A stretch of DNA of 64,000 bases from Kineosporia rhizophila (GCF_021277265.1 NZ_JAJSOH010000003.1:124001-188000), one strand, 5' to 3'. Shown: positions 16,738 to 25,747, counted from the first letter of the stretch. A program made the numbers and translations. The notes: generated by a model not told the origin, from the sequence alone.

Positions 16738-18585
16738 GTGTCCCCCCTTTCCCGTTCGATCCGACCGCGCGGCCGTAGGTCCGTGGCGGTCCTGAGCGGC
16801 TCGGTCCTGGCCCTGCTGGCCGGCGCCCTGGCCTTCAGTCCGGTGGGCCCGGCCAGCGCCGCCGACCCGGAACCGGTCGCGGCCGAGGACGTGCCGACTT
16901 CCGACACCCCTGACTTCGGCCCGAACGTGAAGATCTTCGATCCGTCCACCCCGGCGGGCACCGTGCAGGCGGCCTTCGACGAGGCCTTCGACGCGCACAA
17001 TGTGAGCCCCACCGCGCAGTTCGGTGAGCAGCGCTACGCCTTCCTGTTCAAACCCGGTACCTACGGGCGGGTCTGGGCCAACCTCGGCTTCTACACCTCG
17101 GTGGCCGGCCTGGGGCAGAACCCCGACGACGTGACCATCGAGGGTGCGGTCAACGTGGACTCGGGCTGGAACTACGGCGACACCGCCAACGCCACCCAGA
17201 ACTTCTGGCGCAGCGTCGAAAACCTCTCGATCAAGCCGGAGAACGGCACCAACCGCTGGGCGGTCTCGCAGGCCGCGCCCATGCGCCGGGTGCACGTCAA
17301 GGGCGACCTGACGCTCGCCCCGTCGAACCAGGACAACGGGCAGGGTTACTCCAGCGGCGGTTACCTGGCCGACAGCAAGGTCGACGGCAAGGTCTCTTCC
17401 GGCTCGCAGCAGCAGTGGTACACCCGCGACAGCTCGATCGGCAGCTGGGAGGGCGGCGTCTGGAACATGGTCTTCTCCGGCGTGGAGGGGGCACCGGCCA
17501 ACGCCTTCCCCAACCCGCCGCACACCACGCTCGACACCACCCCGGTCACCCGCGAGAAGCCGTACCTCTACCTCGACGATGCCGGCAAGTACCAGGTGTT
17601 CGTGCCCTCGCTGCAGCAGGACTCGTCGGGCACCAGCTGGCCCGGCACCGCGGGTGAGTCGATCCCGATGAGCAAATTCTACGTGGCCAAGCCGGAAGAC
17701 AGCGCGGCCCGGATCAACTCGGCGCTGGAGCAGGGCCTGAACCTGTTCTTCACCCCGGGCCGCTACGAGATCGACGAGACGATCAAGGTGACGAACCCGG
17801 ACACGGTGATCACCGGTATCGGCTTCCCGACCCTGGTCCCGACCGGTGGTGTCACCGGCCTGAGCGTGGCCGACGTCGCGGGGGTGAAGGTCAGCGGCCT
17901 GACGTTCGACGCCGGCACGGCCAACAGCGAGACCCTGATGACGGTGGGCACGCCGGGCGAGCACCAGGACCACGCCGGGAACCCGACCAGCATCCAGGAC
18001 GTCTTCTTCCGGATCGGCAGCGACGTCCAGGGCAAGGCCACCACGACGCTCGAGGTCAACAGCGACGACACGATCATCGATCACATCTGGGCCTGGCGCG
18101 CCGACCACGGTGGCGCGCCCACCGGGTGGGACGTGAACACCGGCGACACCGGGCTGATCGTGAACGGTGACGACGTGCTGGCCACCGGCCTGTTCGTCGA
18201 GCACTACCAGAAGTACGAGGTGATCTGGAACGGCAACCGCGGCCGGACCATCTTCTTCCAGAACGAGAAGCCGTACGACGTGCCCGACCAGGCCGCCTGG
18301 ATGAACGGCACGCAGAACGGTTACGCCGCCTACAAGGTCAGCGACGACGTCACCGAACACGAGGTGTGGGGCGGTGGCTCGTACGCGTTCTTCAACGTCA
18401 ACCCGGACGTGAAGCTGGACCACAGCTTCGAGGTGCCGGAGCGGGACGGAGTGAAGCTGCACAGCATCCTCACCGTCTCGCTCGGCGACAAGGGCACGAT
18501 CAGCAACGTGGTCAACAACACCGGCGGGGCGGTGCCCAACCCGGCCGGCAACACCACACCGCGCAACGTCGTCTCGTATCCGTGA
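16738..18585 (+). CDS. Secreted beta-helix (pectate-lyase-like) protein
   Basis: A 615-residue secreted protein. A signal peptide with twin Arg-rich n-region and cleavage after GPASAA covers about residues 1-41. The body has two halves that each start with a pectin-lyase-like opening: GTVQAAFDEAF...YAFLFKPGTYG and INSALEQGLNLFFTPGRYEIDETIKV. The half-helix repeats VITGIGFPTLVP and VKVSGLTFDAG are typical of right-handed parallel beta-helix or GH55-like folds. Homologues in actinobacteria are sometimes labelled adenylyl cyclase, for which I see no motif. GTG start with GAGGAG at 16727-16732. A strong hairpin follows. It probably acts outside the cell on a polysaccharide (inference). Confidence 0.75.
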   Translation: MSPLSRSIRPRGRRSVAVLSGSVLALLAGALAFSPVGPASAADPEPVAAEDVPTSDTPDFGPNVKIFDPSTPAGTVQAAFDEAFDAHNVSPTAQFGEQRYAFLFKPGTYGRVWANLGFYTSVAGLGQNPDDVTIEGAVNVDSGWNYGDTANATQNFWRSVENLSIKPENGTNRWAVSQAAPMRRVHVKGDLTLAPSNQDNGQGYSSGGYLADSKVDGKVSSGSQQQWYTRDSSIGSWEGGVWNMVFSGVEGAPANAFPNPPHTTLDTTPVTREKPYLYLDDAGKYQVFVPSLQQDSSGTSWPGTAGESIPMSKFYVAKPEDSAARINSALEQGLNLFFTPGRYEIDETIKVTNPDTVITGIGFPTLVPTGGVTGLSVADVAGVKVSGLTFDAGTANSETLMTVGTPGEHQDHAGNPTSIQDVFFRIGSDVQGKATTTLEVNSDDTIIDHIWAWRADHGGAPTGWDVNTGDTGLIVNGDDVLATGLFVEHYQKYEVIWNGNRGRTIFFQNEKPYDVPDQAAWMNGTQNGYAAYKVSDDVTEHEVWGGGSYAFFNVNPDVKLDHSFEVPERDGVKLHSILTVSLGDKGTISNVVNNTGGAVPNPAGNTTPRNVVSYP

Positions 18586-18591
18586 GACGCA

Positions 18592-18627
18592 GTGCGGGGA
18601 TCCGGATCGGCTTCCGGATCCCCGCAC
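18592..18627. terminator. Hairpin terminator, 15-bp stem
   Basis: Perfect inverted repeat 18592-18606 with 18613-18627 and a 6-nt loop, between the stops of two convergent genes. It probably works in both directions. Confidence 0.7.
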
Positions 18628-18634
18628 GGCCCGG

Positions 18635-19567
18635 TCAGCGGGCGGGCCACTCCAGGCGCCCGTCGATCACCCGGGTGTCGGCCTGCTTCAGCCGGGTGAG
18701 CACGGGCAGGATCTCGACGTGGATGATGCCGGGCAGGCGGCCCACGTCGTCGGTCACGAACCGGAACAGCTGATCGGTGTCGCGGCAGGTCACCGCGGCC
18801 GCGATGTTGGCCGGGCCGGTGATCGCAGCCACCCAGCTGGTCCACGGGCGGCCGGCCAGCGCCTCGCCGACCTTGCGGATGTGGCGCGGCGCCACCTGTA
18901 ACAGCAGCGTCGCCGAGGCCCGGAAGCCGAAACGTTCGAGCAGCACGTCGACATCGACGTTCACGGCGCCGGAGTCGAGCAGCGCCTGAAGGTGGGTGGC
19001 GACCCGGGAGGTGGGCCAGTTCAGCTCCCGAGCGAGCTGGGAGATGCTGGCCCGGCCATCGGTACGCAGCGCCTCGAGCAGTGGCCGGTCTTCGTCGGAG
19101 ACGGTCGCCGGCGCCTGCCCGCCGGTCGGCAGGCTGGTGGGTCCGGAACTCAGGGGCTGGTCGAAGCCGGACCATTCGGCCGGGCCGCCCGAGTAGGAGT
19201 GCAGTACCGAGTAGGCCGAGAACGACAGCAGGCTGGCGCTGTTGGACAGGCGGGGGAGCACTCCGGTGCCGCACGCGGCGTCAGCTGGCAGGGTGGTCGT
19301 GCACATCAACTCCGAGCCGCCGGAGTGAGCGGCAACCCAGGCCACATCGGGCCGGGCGGCCAGAGCGGCGCCCAGCCGGCTCGAGGTGTCGGGGCGGCAC
19401 TGCATCCGCAGCAGCCACAGGGCCCGCCCGGTGCCCAGGGCCGACTCGTTGACGAAGACCCGCAGGGCCCCGGCCTCGCGCATGGCCCGGTAGCGACGGG
19501 CTGCGGTCTGCTCAGAGACGCCGGCCGCCTCAGCGATCCGCCGCATCGGAGCTCGGCCGTCCAGCAT
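18635..19567 (-). CDS. Two-module Lrp/AsnC regulator, N-terminal helix lost to an amber codon
   Basis: The 310-residue open frame contains two Lrp/AsnC units: helix-turn-helix 1 (RIAEAAGVSEQTAARRYRAM), a first RAM-like region, helix-turn-helix 2 (LARELNWPTSRVATHLQAL) and a second RAM region. The frame upstream of ATG 19567 encodes VDVLDQ, then TAG at 19583-19585, then ILQCL, continuing straight into the gene. This is exactly the missing conserved first helix of the family (D.LD..IL..L), so a CAG-to-TAG type change appears to have removed the native start. The remaining protein might still be made from ATG 19567 but with an incomplete DNA-binding domain. It is divergent from the flavin reductase gene. 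Confidence 0.75.
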   Translation of the reverse strand: MLDGRAPMRRIAEAAGVSEQTAARRYRAMREAGALRVFVNESALGTGRALWLLRMQCRPDTSSRLGAALAARPDVAWVAAHSGGSELMCTTTLPADAACGTGVLPRLSNSASLLSFSAYSVLHSYSGGPAEWSGFDQPLSSGPTSLPTGGQAPATVSDEDRPLLEALRTDGRASISQLARELNWPTSRVATHLQALLDSGAVNVDVDVLLERFGFRASATLLLQVAPRHIRKVGEALAGRPWTSWVAAITGPANIAAAVTCRDTDQLFRFVTDDVGRLPGIIHVEILPVLTRLKQADTRVIDGRLEWPAR

Positions 19568-19701
19568 CAGGCACTGGAGGATCTACTGGTCGAGGACGTC
19601 CACCGTGGCAGTTTAGGTGTCTGAATCGGCGGCGATGGAAGTTCGTGGCCGGATCGGGCGAACATCTGGATGCCGAGGTGGGCCCGGCCGACACTGACCG
19701 T

Positions 19702-20310
19702 ATGGCAGTCCTGACCACCTACTCCAGCTCACTCCGACCCCGGCCCCGCCTGCAGGTGCTGATCGCCAGCACCCGACCGGGACGGGCCGGAGAGCCGACC
19801 GGGCGCTGGATCTCGCAGATCGCACTCGAGCACGGCGGGTTCGACGTCGAAGTCGTCGACCTGGCCGAGGTCGGGCTGCCGATGTTCGCCGAGCCCGAGC
19901 ACCCCAGCCGTTCCGACTACCGGCTGGCCTCCACCCGCGCCTTCAGCGCCACCGTCCAGCGGGCCGACGCCTTCGCCTTCGTCATGCCCGAGTACAACCA
20001 CGGCTACAACGCGGCCCTGAAGAACGCCCTCGACCACCTCTTCCACGAGTGGCGGGACAAGCCGGTGGCCCTGGTCAGCTACGGCGGGGTGGCCGGCGGC
20101 GCCAGGGCCGCCATGGCCCTGGAACCGGTCCTGATCGCCCTGGGGATGCGGGTCACCGGCTTCGTGCCCATCCCGTTCATCGAGACGCTCATCCACCAGG
20201 ACGGTGCACATCCCTCGTTCCGCCCCACCGAAGCAGTGGAGCGCAGCGCCCGCAAGGCCCTCGACGGCCTGGCCGCAGCGGTGCTGCCGCGCATCCCGTC
20301 GGCCCGCTAG
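19702..20310 (+). CDS. NADPH-dependent FMN reductase
   Basis: A 202-residue flavodoxin-fold reductase. The FMN phosphate loop is LIASTRPGRAGEPTGRW, the second binding motif is VMPEYNHGYNAALKNALDHL, and the third is VSYGGVAGGARA. These are diagnostic of the FMN_red family. ATG 19702 is preferred over ATG 19645 because the family starts shortly before the strand RLQVLIAS. No ribosome site is visible, so the message may be leaderless. It is probably co-transcribed with the monooxygenase-like gene 36 nt downstream, for which it could supply reduced flavin (inference). Confidence 0.9.
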   Translation: MAVLTTYSSSLRPRPRLQVLIASTRPGRAGEPTGRWISQIALEHGGFDVEVVDLAEVGLPMFAEPEHPSRSDYRLASTRAFSATVQRADAFAFVMPEYNHGYNAALKNALDHLFHEWRDKPVALVSYGGVAGGARAAMALEPVLIALGMRVTGFVPIPFIETLIHQDGAHPSFRPTEAVERSARKALDGLAAAVLPRIPSAR

Positions 20311-20346
20311 ACCCCGCATCCCCTACGACCCGAAGAAGCAACGATC

Positions 20347-20718
20347 ATGCCCCAGTTCGAAGAACTCGCCCGCAACGTCACCCTGGCCGAACAGCTCGAG
20401 GAGGTTGGTGGCCCGGTCGTCCTGGTCAATGTACTGCGGGTCGACGAGGCCGACGTCGACCAGCTGCTCCTGGCCTGGTCCACCGATGCCGCCGCGCTCA
20501 AGCGCCGGCCCGGTTTCATCTCCACCCAGCTGTACCGAGGCATCGCCGGCAGCAGCACCTTCCTCAACCACGCCGTCTGGGAATCCGTCGAGGCCTACAA
20601 GACCTCCCGGCTCGACTCCGACGTCCGGGCCGCCGCACGCGACCTCTACCCGGCCAGCCTGGTCGCGAGCCCGCACCTGTTCCGGGCCGAGGCCGTACCC
20701 GGCCTCTGCGTGGCCTGA
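20347..20718 (+). CDS. Antibiotic biosynthesis monooxygenase (ABM) domain protein
   Basis: A 123-residue dimeric ferredoxin-like ABM-domain protein. VVLVNVLRVDEADVDQLLLAWSTDAAALKRRPGFISTQLYRGI is the usual first beta-alpha-beta unit, and FLNHAVWESVEAYKTSR is the second. The family includes cofactor-free quinone-forming oxygenases and heme-degrading proteins. It sits behind an FMN reductase and may act on a quinone-like compound (inference). Convergent with the zinc-ribbon protein gene, with only 7 nt between the stops. Confidence 0.82.
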   Translation: MPQFEELARNVTLAEQLEEVGGPVVLVNVLRVDEADVDQLLLAWSTDAAALKRRPGFISTQLYRGIAGSSTFLNHAVWESVEAYKTSRLDSDVRAAARDLYPASLVASPHLFRAEAVPGLCVA

Positions 20719-20725
20719 AGCAGCT

Positions 20726-21490
20726 CTACTGCGCGCCCAGGAACAGTTCGGTGATGGCGGTGTGGTCGTCGTTGAACTTGCCCGGGGTGGTGGTCTGGTT
20801 GATCCGCAACCTGATGGTCTGCGTCTGCACCGGGTCGATCTGCTTGTACTGGATCTCGCGCTCGCCGTCGTCCAGGTCCTGGTTGACGCTCGGGCCGCCG
20901 TCGAACAGCCAGGTCACCGAGCGGATGCGGCGGGCCGAGGTGTAGCGGTCGTCGCCGGAGGTGGCGTCGATCTTGGTGTAGCCGTTGGTCAGGCCGACCG
21001 TGCGGATCTCGGTGCTGGCCGGCAGGGTGATGGTGATCTCCTCGCCGGAGTAGTAACCGGTTGCCCGCCAGGCCGTTTCGAGGTCGTCGTCGACCAGGTT
21101 CGCGGTGCTGTAGGTGATGGTCTGGCCAGCCCCGTCGACGCCCGGGTCGCCGGTGCGGTCGGCCACGATCGTGGCGTTCTTGGCCAGGTTCTCGCCGGTC
21201 GGGGCGGCCGAGGCGGTGGGGGCGTTCGGGTCGGGCAGGTCGGAGGGGCGCCACCTGGAGTTGTTGCCGTCGTCGCCGGTGGGGGCGAGCACGTTGAGGG
21301 CGACGAAGGCCAGCAGCAGCACGGCGATGACTGATGCCCCCCTCAGCAGCCACGGACGCTCGGAGTCACCGGTGGTGTGTTTGCCCGGCGCCGCGACGTG
21401 GGGGGTCGCGGCGGTGGGGAAGTGCAGCCCGCAGCGGGGGCATTCGGGGTCGGCGGGCAGGTAGGGGGCGCCGCAGCGGCTGCAGCTCAC
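20726..21490 (-). CDS. Zinc-ribbon, single-pass membrane protein with discoidin-like domain
   Basis: A 254-residue protein. The N-terminal zinc ribbon is CSRCGAPYLPADPECPRCG (CxxC-x10-CxxC). After a linker come one membrane helix (about residues 48-68), a disordered Pro/Ala-rich stretch and a C-terminal beta-sandwich of about 145 residues beginning NLAKNATIVADRTGDPGVD. The latter resembles the discoidin-like 'NADase-type glycan-binding' domain (YSTANLVDDDLETAWRA, VGLTNGYTKID). The topology puts the ribbon inside and the binding domain outside. Its start overlaps the stop of the upstream membrane protein (ATGA), so the pair is translated together. Confidence 0.75.
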   Translation of the reverse strand: MSCSRCGAPYLPADPECPRCGLHFPTAATPHVAAPGKHTTGDSERPWLLRGASVIAVLLLAFVALNVLAPTGDDGNNSRWRPSDLPDPNAPTASAAPTGENLAKNATIVADRTGDPGVDGAGQTITYSTANLVDDDLETAWRATGYYSGEEITITLPASTEIRTVGLTNGYTKIDATSGDDRYTSARRIRSVTWLFDGGPSVNQDLDDGEREIQYKQIDPVQTQTIRLRINQTTTPGKFNDDHTAITELFLGAQ

Positions 21491-23118
21491 TGGGCCGGCC
21501 CGTCGAGCTGGTTACGGGTGCGCCGGCGGAACTCCTCGGCGCTGAATCCGGAACGTTCCATCGATTCGGCCACCGTGTCGACCACCTGCTGCTCGATGAG
21601 CCGGATCTGGCGTTGTGTGGCCATGCCCGCCAGGAGGTCGGGGGACTCCTGGTCGGTGCCGAGTTCACGCACGCCGGCCCGGGCCCCGCGGCCGGTGGTC
21701 GCGGCGGAGCCGAGCTGGCGCATCCGGCTGCGCAGGTCCCACGAGACGTGGTCCTGGCCGATCAGGGCCAGGAACAGGCGCAGGGGAGCGCGCAGCAGGA
21801 GCCCCGGCACCTCGGGCAGTGCGCTGACTGCGGTACGCAGTACGACGCCGAGGTCGGAGGGGGTGTACTGGTCGACCTCGCGGTAGCTCGGCCGAACCGG
21901 GGGCAGGGAGCAGCCGATCACGTCGAGGTGCAGGGTCTGCGCCTCGACCAGGCAGCGCACGAACACCCAGATCTCGGAGTCGCCGTGGCCGGGCGCCATC
22001 CGCACGCTCAGGTACCGGTGCACGCCCGCGCTGTCGGCCTCGGCCAGCAGTTCCATCTGCTCGGGCGTGAGCCGGTGCTGCAGCAGGCCGGTGGCGGCGT
22101 CGGTGCGCGGGTCGTCGGCCCGCGCCGCGGCCGGTGTGACCAGCCGGTCCTGGACCGAGACCTCGTTCTGCGGGCCGGTGTCGTGCAGCCGGGCCAGGTC
22201 GCGGGAGAGCGCATCGCGCAACGAATCGGTGGTCAGCTCGGGTTCGCTGCTGCCCGGGGCGCTGCCGGAACCGATCAGGGGGACGGCCTGGGTCCAGGAA
22301 CGCTGGACGGTACCGGCACCCACGAACGGACGCTCGGAGGCGTCGGGTGGGTAGTAGGTGACGTTGCCGCTCTGCGCCTCGGCGATGTACCGCAGCCGGG
22401 CCTGGTGCTTCTTGGGGCCGGTGGGGCTGGTGGAGGGCACGAACCGGCGCGGCATCAGGCGGTCGAGAATGATCTGGCGGTTGGCCAGCCGCTCGACGAC
22501 CACCGCGGTCCAGGCCGAGCCCAGCACCACCAGCAGGACGCCGAGCGTCTGCACCAGGACCGACCCGAAGGAGTCGGTCTCCTCGTAGCCGGTCGAGCCG
22601 TCGATCGAGGAGAACAGGTTCGAGTGCGACTCCAGGAAGAGCAGCGCGACCAGCAGGCTGATCAGGGCCGCACCGACGTGGGCCACGGCGGTGCCGAAGC
22701 GCAGCCGGGCCACCGCCTTCAGCGCACGCCAGAGCAGCAGGGCGGTGACCACCAGGGCGAGCACGGCCAGCAGGATCTTGGCCTGGATCACCAGGAAGAC
22801 CACCAGGACGGCGGTGAGGACGGCGTCGCGGACGATCTGGTGTCGCCGGGCGTTGAGGGCGTGGCGGACCACGGGCACCGCGTCGGTGCTGAACGCGGGG
22901 GCCACGGCTCGGTCGCGGCGGCCCAGGAACTCGTCGAGCACGGCGTTGCGGAAGTCGGCGTCGAGGTAGGTGCCGGCGCTGAGGTAGCGGGTGGAGCCGC
23001 TGCGCTGCAGACGGCGCTGTGCCGACGTCGGTGGCAGGTCCAGTGGCCTGTCGGACGTGTCTGCCGCCCCGCTCACTCCAGTAGCCCCCGATGCTCCTTT
23101 AACAGCCAAACGGAGCAT
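21487..23118 (-). CDS. Large multi-helix membrane protein of unknown function
   Basis: A 543-residue protein with no recognised enzyme motif. Residues 1-95 are cytoplasmic-like and contain STRYLSAGTYLDADFRNAVLDEFLG. Hydrophobic helices lie at about 97-131 (probably two), 144-162 and 186-207. A ~330-residue soluble C-terminal part ends in a charged region, RQIRLIEQQVVDTVAESMERSGFSAEEFRRRTRNQL. ATG 23118 is used; a GTG at 23076 behind AAAGGAG is also possible. It is coupled by ATGA overlap to the zinc-ribbon protein and divergent from an L,D-transpeptidase. The pair could be a cell-surface sensing or envelope complex (inference). Confidence 0.65.
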   Translation of the reverse strand: MLRLAVKGASGATGVSGAADTSDRPLDLPPTSAQRRLQRSGSTRYLSAGTYLDADFRNAVLDEFLGRRDRAVAPAFSTDAVPVVRHALNARRHQIVRDAVLTAVLVVFLVIQAKILLAVLALVVTALLLWRALKAVARLRFGTAVAHVGAALISLLVALLFLESHSNLFSSIDGSTGYEETDSFGSVLVQTLGVLLVVLGSAWTAVVVERLANRQIILDRLMPRRFVPSTSPTGPKKHQARLRYIAEAQSGNVTYYPPDASERPFVGAGTVQRSWTQAVPLIGSGSAPGSSEPELTTDSLRDALSRDLARLHDTGPQNEVSVQDRLVTPAAARADDPRTDAATGLLQHRLTPEQMELLAEADSAGVHRYLSVRMAPGHGDSEIWVFVRCLVEAQTLHLDVIGCSLPPVRPSYREVDQYTPSDLGVVLRTAVSALPEVPGLLLRAPLRLFLALIGQDHVSWDLRSRMRQLGSAATTGRGARAGVRELGTDQESPDLLAGMATQRQIRLIEQQVVDTVAESMERSGFSAEEFRRRTRNQLDGPAQ

Positions 23119-23266
23119 ACCAAGCCGACCCACCCGTCCTTCGGGTGATCGCACCGGACCACGCGCACCGAAAGGGCCATAAGCCGCAATCGGTTCTAAT
23201 CTGGTAGTCACCGGGTTTGGACCGTCCAGGGCCCGGTCTTGTCGTGATCTACGACGGGAGCTGGCT

Positions 23267-24034
23267 GTGAAGTCGAAAAACGTTGCTCGTCGGGCCGTCG
23301 CACGTCTCCTCGGCGCGGCCGTCCTCTCCGCCGCCCTCATCGGCGTCGCCCCCGCAGGCGCCCAAGCGGCCACCCCCACCCAGGCCGCCCTTTCCACGCA
23401 GGCGCTGCAAACGTCCTCTGTTGTTGCCGTTGCCCAGCCCACGCTGAAACGCGGCGACTCCGGGCCGGCCGTGCGCACCCTGCAGAAGAAGCTGAACGCG
23501 CTGGGCTACTGGACAGGTGGCACGGCTGACGGGCAGTTCGGCGGCAACACCGAGCAGGCCGTGCTCGCCCTGAAGAAGGTCGCGCGCCTACCCCGCGACG
23601 GAATCGCCGGGCCCAAGGTCTGGCGCGCCCTGGCCGACGGGGTGCGCCCCAAGGCCCGCAGTTCGCGGGGGCACGTGATCGAGGTGGACAAGAAACGCCA
23701 GGTTCTGAAGATCGTCGACGACGGCCGGGTCCGGTTCACGCTGAACACCTCCACCGGAAGTGGCCAGCAGTACAGCAGCCAGGGCACGACCCGCGTGGCC
23801 AGCACCCCCAGTGGGCGTTACCGGGTGTACCGCCAGATCGACGGCGTCCGTCATGCCCCGCTGGGAGTGCTGTACCGGCCGAAGTACTTCAACGGCGGGA
23901 TCGCCGTGCACGGCGCCGACAGCGTGCCCGCCTACCCCGCCTCGCACGGCTGCGTGCGGGTGAGCAACGCGGCTGTCGACTGGATCTGGAACACCGGCAA
24001 GATGCCGATCGGAACGCGGGTGCGGGTGTACTGA
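23267..24034 (+). CDS. Secreted L,D-transpeptidase with peptidoglycan-binding domain
   Basis: A 255-residue exported enzyme. A signal peptide with KSKNVARRAVARLLG and cleavage after AGAQAA is followed by a PG_binding_1 domain (LKRGDSGPAVRTLQKKLNALGYWTGG..DGQFGGNTEQAV, about residues 63-125). A YkuD catalytic domain follows with the active site HGADSVPAYPASHGCVRVSN (catalytic Cys near residue 230). It forms 3-3 cross-links in peptidoglycan or attaches proteins to it. GTG start, GGGAG upstream. A strong hairpin terminator follows. Confidence 0.92.
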   Translation: MKSKNVARRAVARLLGAAVLSAALIGVAPAGAQAATPTQAALSTQALQTSSVVAVAQPTLKRGDSGPAVRTLQKKLNALGYWTGGTADGQFGGNTEQAVLALKKVARLPRDGIAGPKVWRALADGVRPKARSSRGHVIEVDKKRQVLKIVDDGRVRFTLNTSTGSGQQYSSQGTTRVASTPSGRYRVYRQIDGVRHAPLGVLYRPKYFNGGIAVHGADSVPAYPASHGCVRVSNAAVDWIWNTGKMPIGTRVRVY

Positions 24035-24035
24035 C

Positions 24036-24069
24036 GGCCGTGCCCTCCGAGGAGCCGGAGGGCACGGCC
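24036..24069. terminator. Hairpin terminator, 14-bp stem
   Basis: Perfect inverted repeat 24036-24049 with 24056-24069, 6-nt loop, in the 42-nt gap between convergent genes. Confidence 0.7.
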
Positions 24070-24076
24070 ACCTAGG

Positions 24077-25747
24077 TCAGGGCGTGGTCCAGGACTGCGA
24101 GGCCAGGCCGTTGCAGTCGTAGATCTGCAGCTTGGTGCCGTTGGCGGTGTTGCCCTGGGGGATGTCCAGGCAGCGTCCGGACTGGGGGTTACGCAGGGCG
24201 TTGGCGGTGTGCTTCTGCCACTGCTGGGCGCCGGAGCCGTTGCACTCCCAGATCTGGACCTTGGTGAAGTTGGCGGTGCCCTGGGCGTCCACGTCCAGGC
24301 ACTTGCCGAAGGCCCGGATCGAGCCATCGCTCTCCATCGACCAGCGCTGCCCGGTGGCCGTGCCGCAGGTGTAGAGCTGCGCGGCGCGGCCGTTGTCGGC
24401 GGTGTTGGTGTCTACGTCCAGGCACTTACCGTCGGTGGTGCGGATCGTGCCGGTGGGCCCGGGGATCCGGCCGGTGCCGAAGCGCACCTCGCACTGGTTG
24501 TTCTGCCCGCGCCAGGTAGCGGCGAAGTAGGTGTAGGTCGTCCCGTCCTCACGGGGGATGGCGGGGGTGGAGTAGCCCGGGCAGGAGGGGACGCCGGTGG
24601 CGTAGCCCCCGGTGGGGTTGACGGTGACGGGGGTAGCGGCCTCGGTCCAGGCGCCGGCGCCGAGGTTGCGGTTGACGAACAGCACCGTGCCCGACTCGGC
24701 CAGTACGGCCTTGTTGCCCGTAGGCCCGGCCACCACGCGCTGGCCGGACAGCAGCAGGGTGCCGTTCGGGCCACCGCCGGAGGTCCAGGAGATGTAGGGC
24801 GTGTGCAGCAGCTCCCGGTCGTCCGAGGTGCGCACCAGGGTGCCCGCGCTGCCGGGGGCACCCCAGTTCAGCCCGTCCGCGCTGGTCTTCACGTAGACCT
24901 CGCAGGCGTGGTCGGCGTTGGTGGCGTCGCGGCACATCTCGTAGGACATGATGAAGTCGCCGTTGGGGAGCTCGGCGAACGTCTGCATGCCGGGCCGGGC
25001 GAGGTTGTCACCGGGGAAGCTGACGTCGGCGGTGAACGCCGAGCCCCAGCTCGCCCCGCCGTTGGTGGAGGTGTAGTGCCCGATCACCTGGTTGTTGGTG
25101 GGGGAGCCGGCCGGGCGCTCGTCGGAGATGAAGCAGACCAGCGAGTTGTTGTCGGCCACCAGGAAGGTCGGTTCCCAGATTCCGTGGCCCCAGCTGTTGG
25201 GCTGGCCGCTGGTCTGCGTGCAGTTGGACAGGTAGCTCCAGCTGGCGCCGCCGTTGGTGCTGCGGAAGACCTCGACCTTCTGCTGCGTGTAGTTGCCCAC
25301 CTGCCAGGCCGTTCCGGCGGCCAGGATGTCGCCGGCGTTCAGCCCGGTGATGTTACGGGGCACCTCGAACAGGGTGGGGGCCTCGATGTCCCAGCCTGGG
25401 GTGTTGGAGGTGACGGTGGAGATCTGGCTCCAGGAGCTGCCGCCGTTGGTGCTGCGGTAGATCGGCAGATCGCCCCGGCTGTTGTGCCCGCCCCGGGCGA
25501 AGGTGGCCAGCATGGTCTGGTTGGCCGAGCCGTCGTGGTTGAGGCGGATGGCCCGGGGGTAGCCGGCGGTGCCATTGGGGTAGGTGGACAGGTTCGGGGA
25601 GTAGAGCACCTGCCCGGGGATGGCCGCGGCGGCGGGGGTTGCTGCGAGTACCCCTAATGCCGCGGTCAGCAGAAGCAGGGGAGCGGCCAGGGCCGCGAGC
25701 GATCGTTTCCAGTGACGCCAGTGCAGCGACCGTCCTTGGTAGCGCAT
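24077..25747 (-). CDS. Secreted Asp-box (sialidase/GH93-like) hydrolase with ricin-type CBM13
   Basis: A 556-residue secreted protein. A long signal sequence ends around PAAAA (residue ~42). A six-bladed-propeller-type catalytic part (about 45-425) has Asp-box repeats YRSTNGGSSW, FRSTNGGASW, YTSTNGGASW and a degenerate VKTSADGLNW. The C-terminal ~130 residues are a ricin beta-trefoil with three repeats (GKCLDVDTNTADNG...QRW, GKCLDVDAQGTANF...QQW, GRCLDIPQGNTANG...QSW). It could be an exo-sialidase or exo-arabinanase; the exact GH family needs a profile search. It is the last gene behind the GH2 and sugar ABC genes, 33 nt from GH2. Confidence 0.8.
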   Translation of the reverse strand: MRYQGRSLHWRHWKRSLAALAAPLLLLTAALGVLAATPAAAAIPGQVLYSPNLSTYPNGTAGYPRAIRLNHDGSANQTMLATFARGGHNSRGDLPIYRSTNGGSSWSQISTVTSNTPGWDIEAPTLFEVPRNITGLNAGDILAAGTAWQVGNYTQQKVEVFRSTNGGASWSYLSNCTQTSGQPNSWGHGIWEPTFLVADNNSLVCFISDERPAGSPTNNQVIGHYTSTNGGASWGSAFTADVSFPGDNLARPGMQTFAELPNGDFIMSYEMCRDATNADHACEVYVKTSADGLNWGAPGSAGTLVRTSDDRELLHTPYISWTSGGGPNGTLLLSGQRVVAGPTGNKAVLAESGTVLFVNRNLGAGAWTEAATPVTVNPTGGYATGVPSCPGYSTPAIPREDGTTYTYFAATWRGQNNQCEVRFGTGRIPGPTGTIRTTDGKCLDVDTNTADNGRAAQLYTCGTATGQRWSMESDGSIRAFGKCLDVDAQGTANFTKVQIWECNGSGAQQWQKHTANALRNPQSGRCLDIPQGNTANGTKLQIYDCNGLASQSWTTP

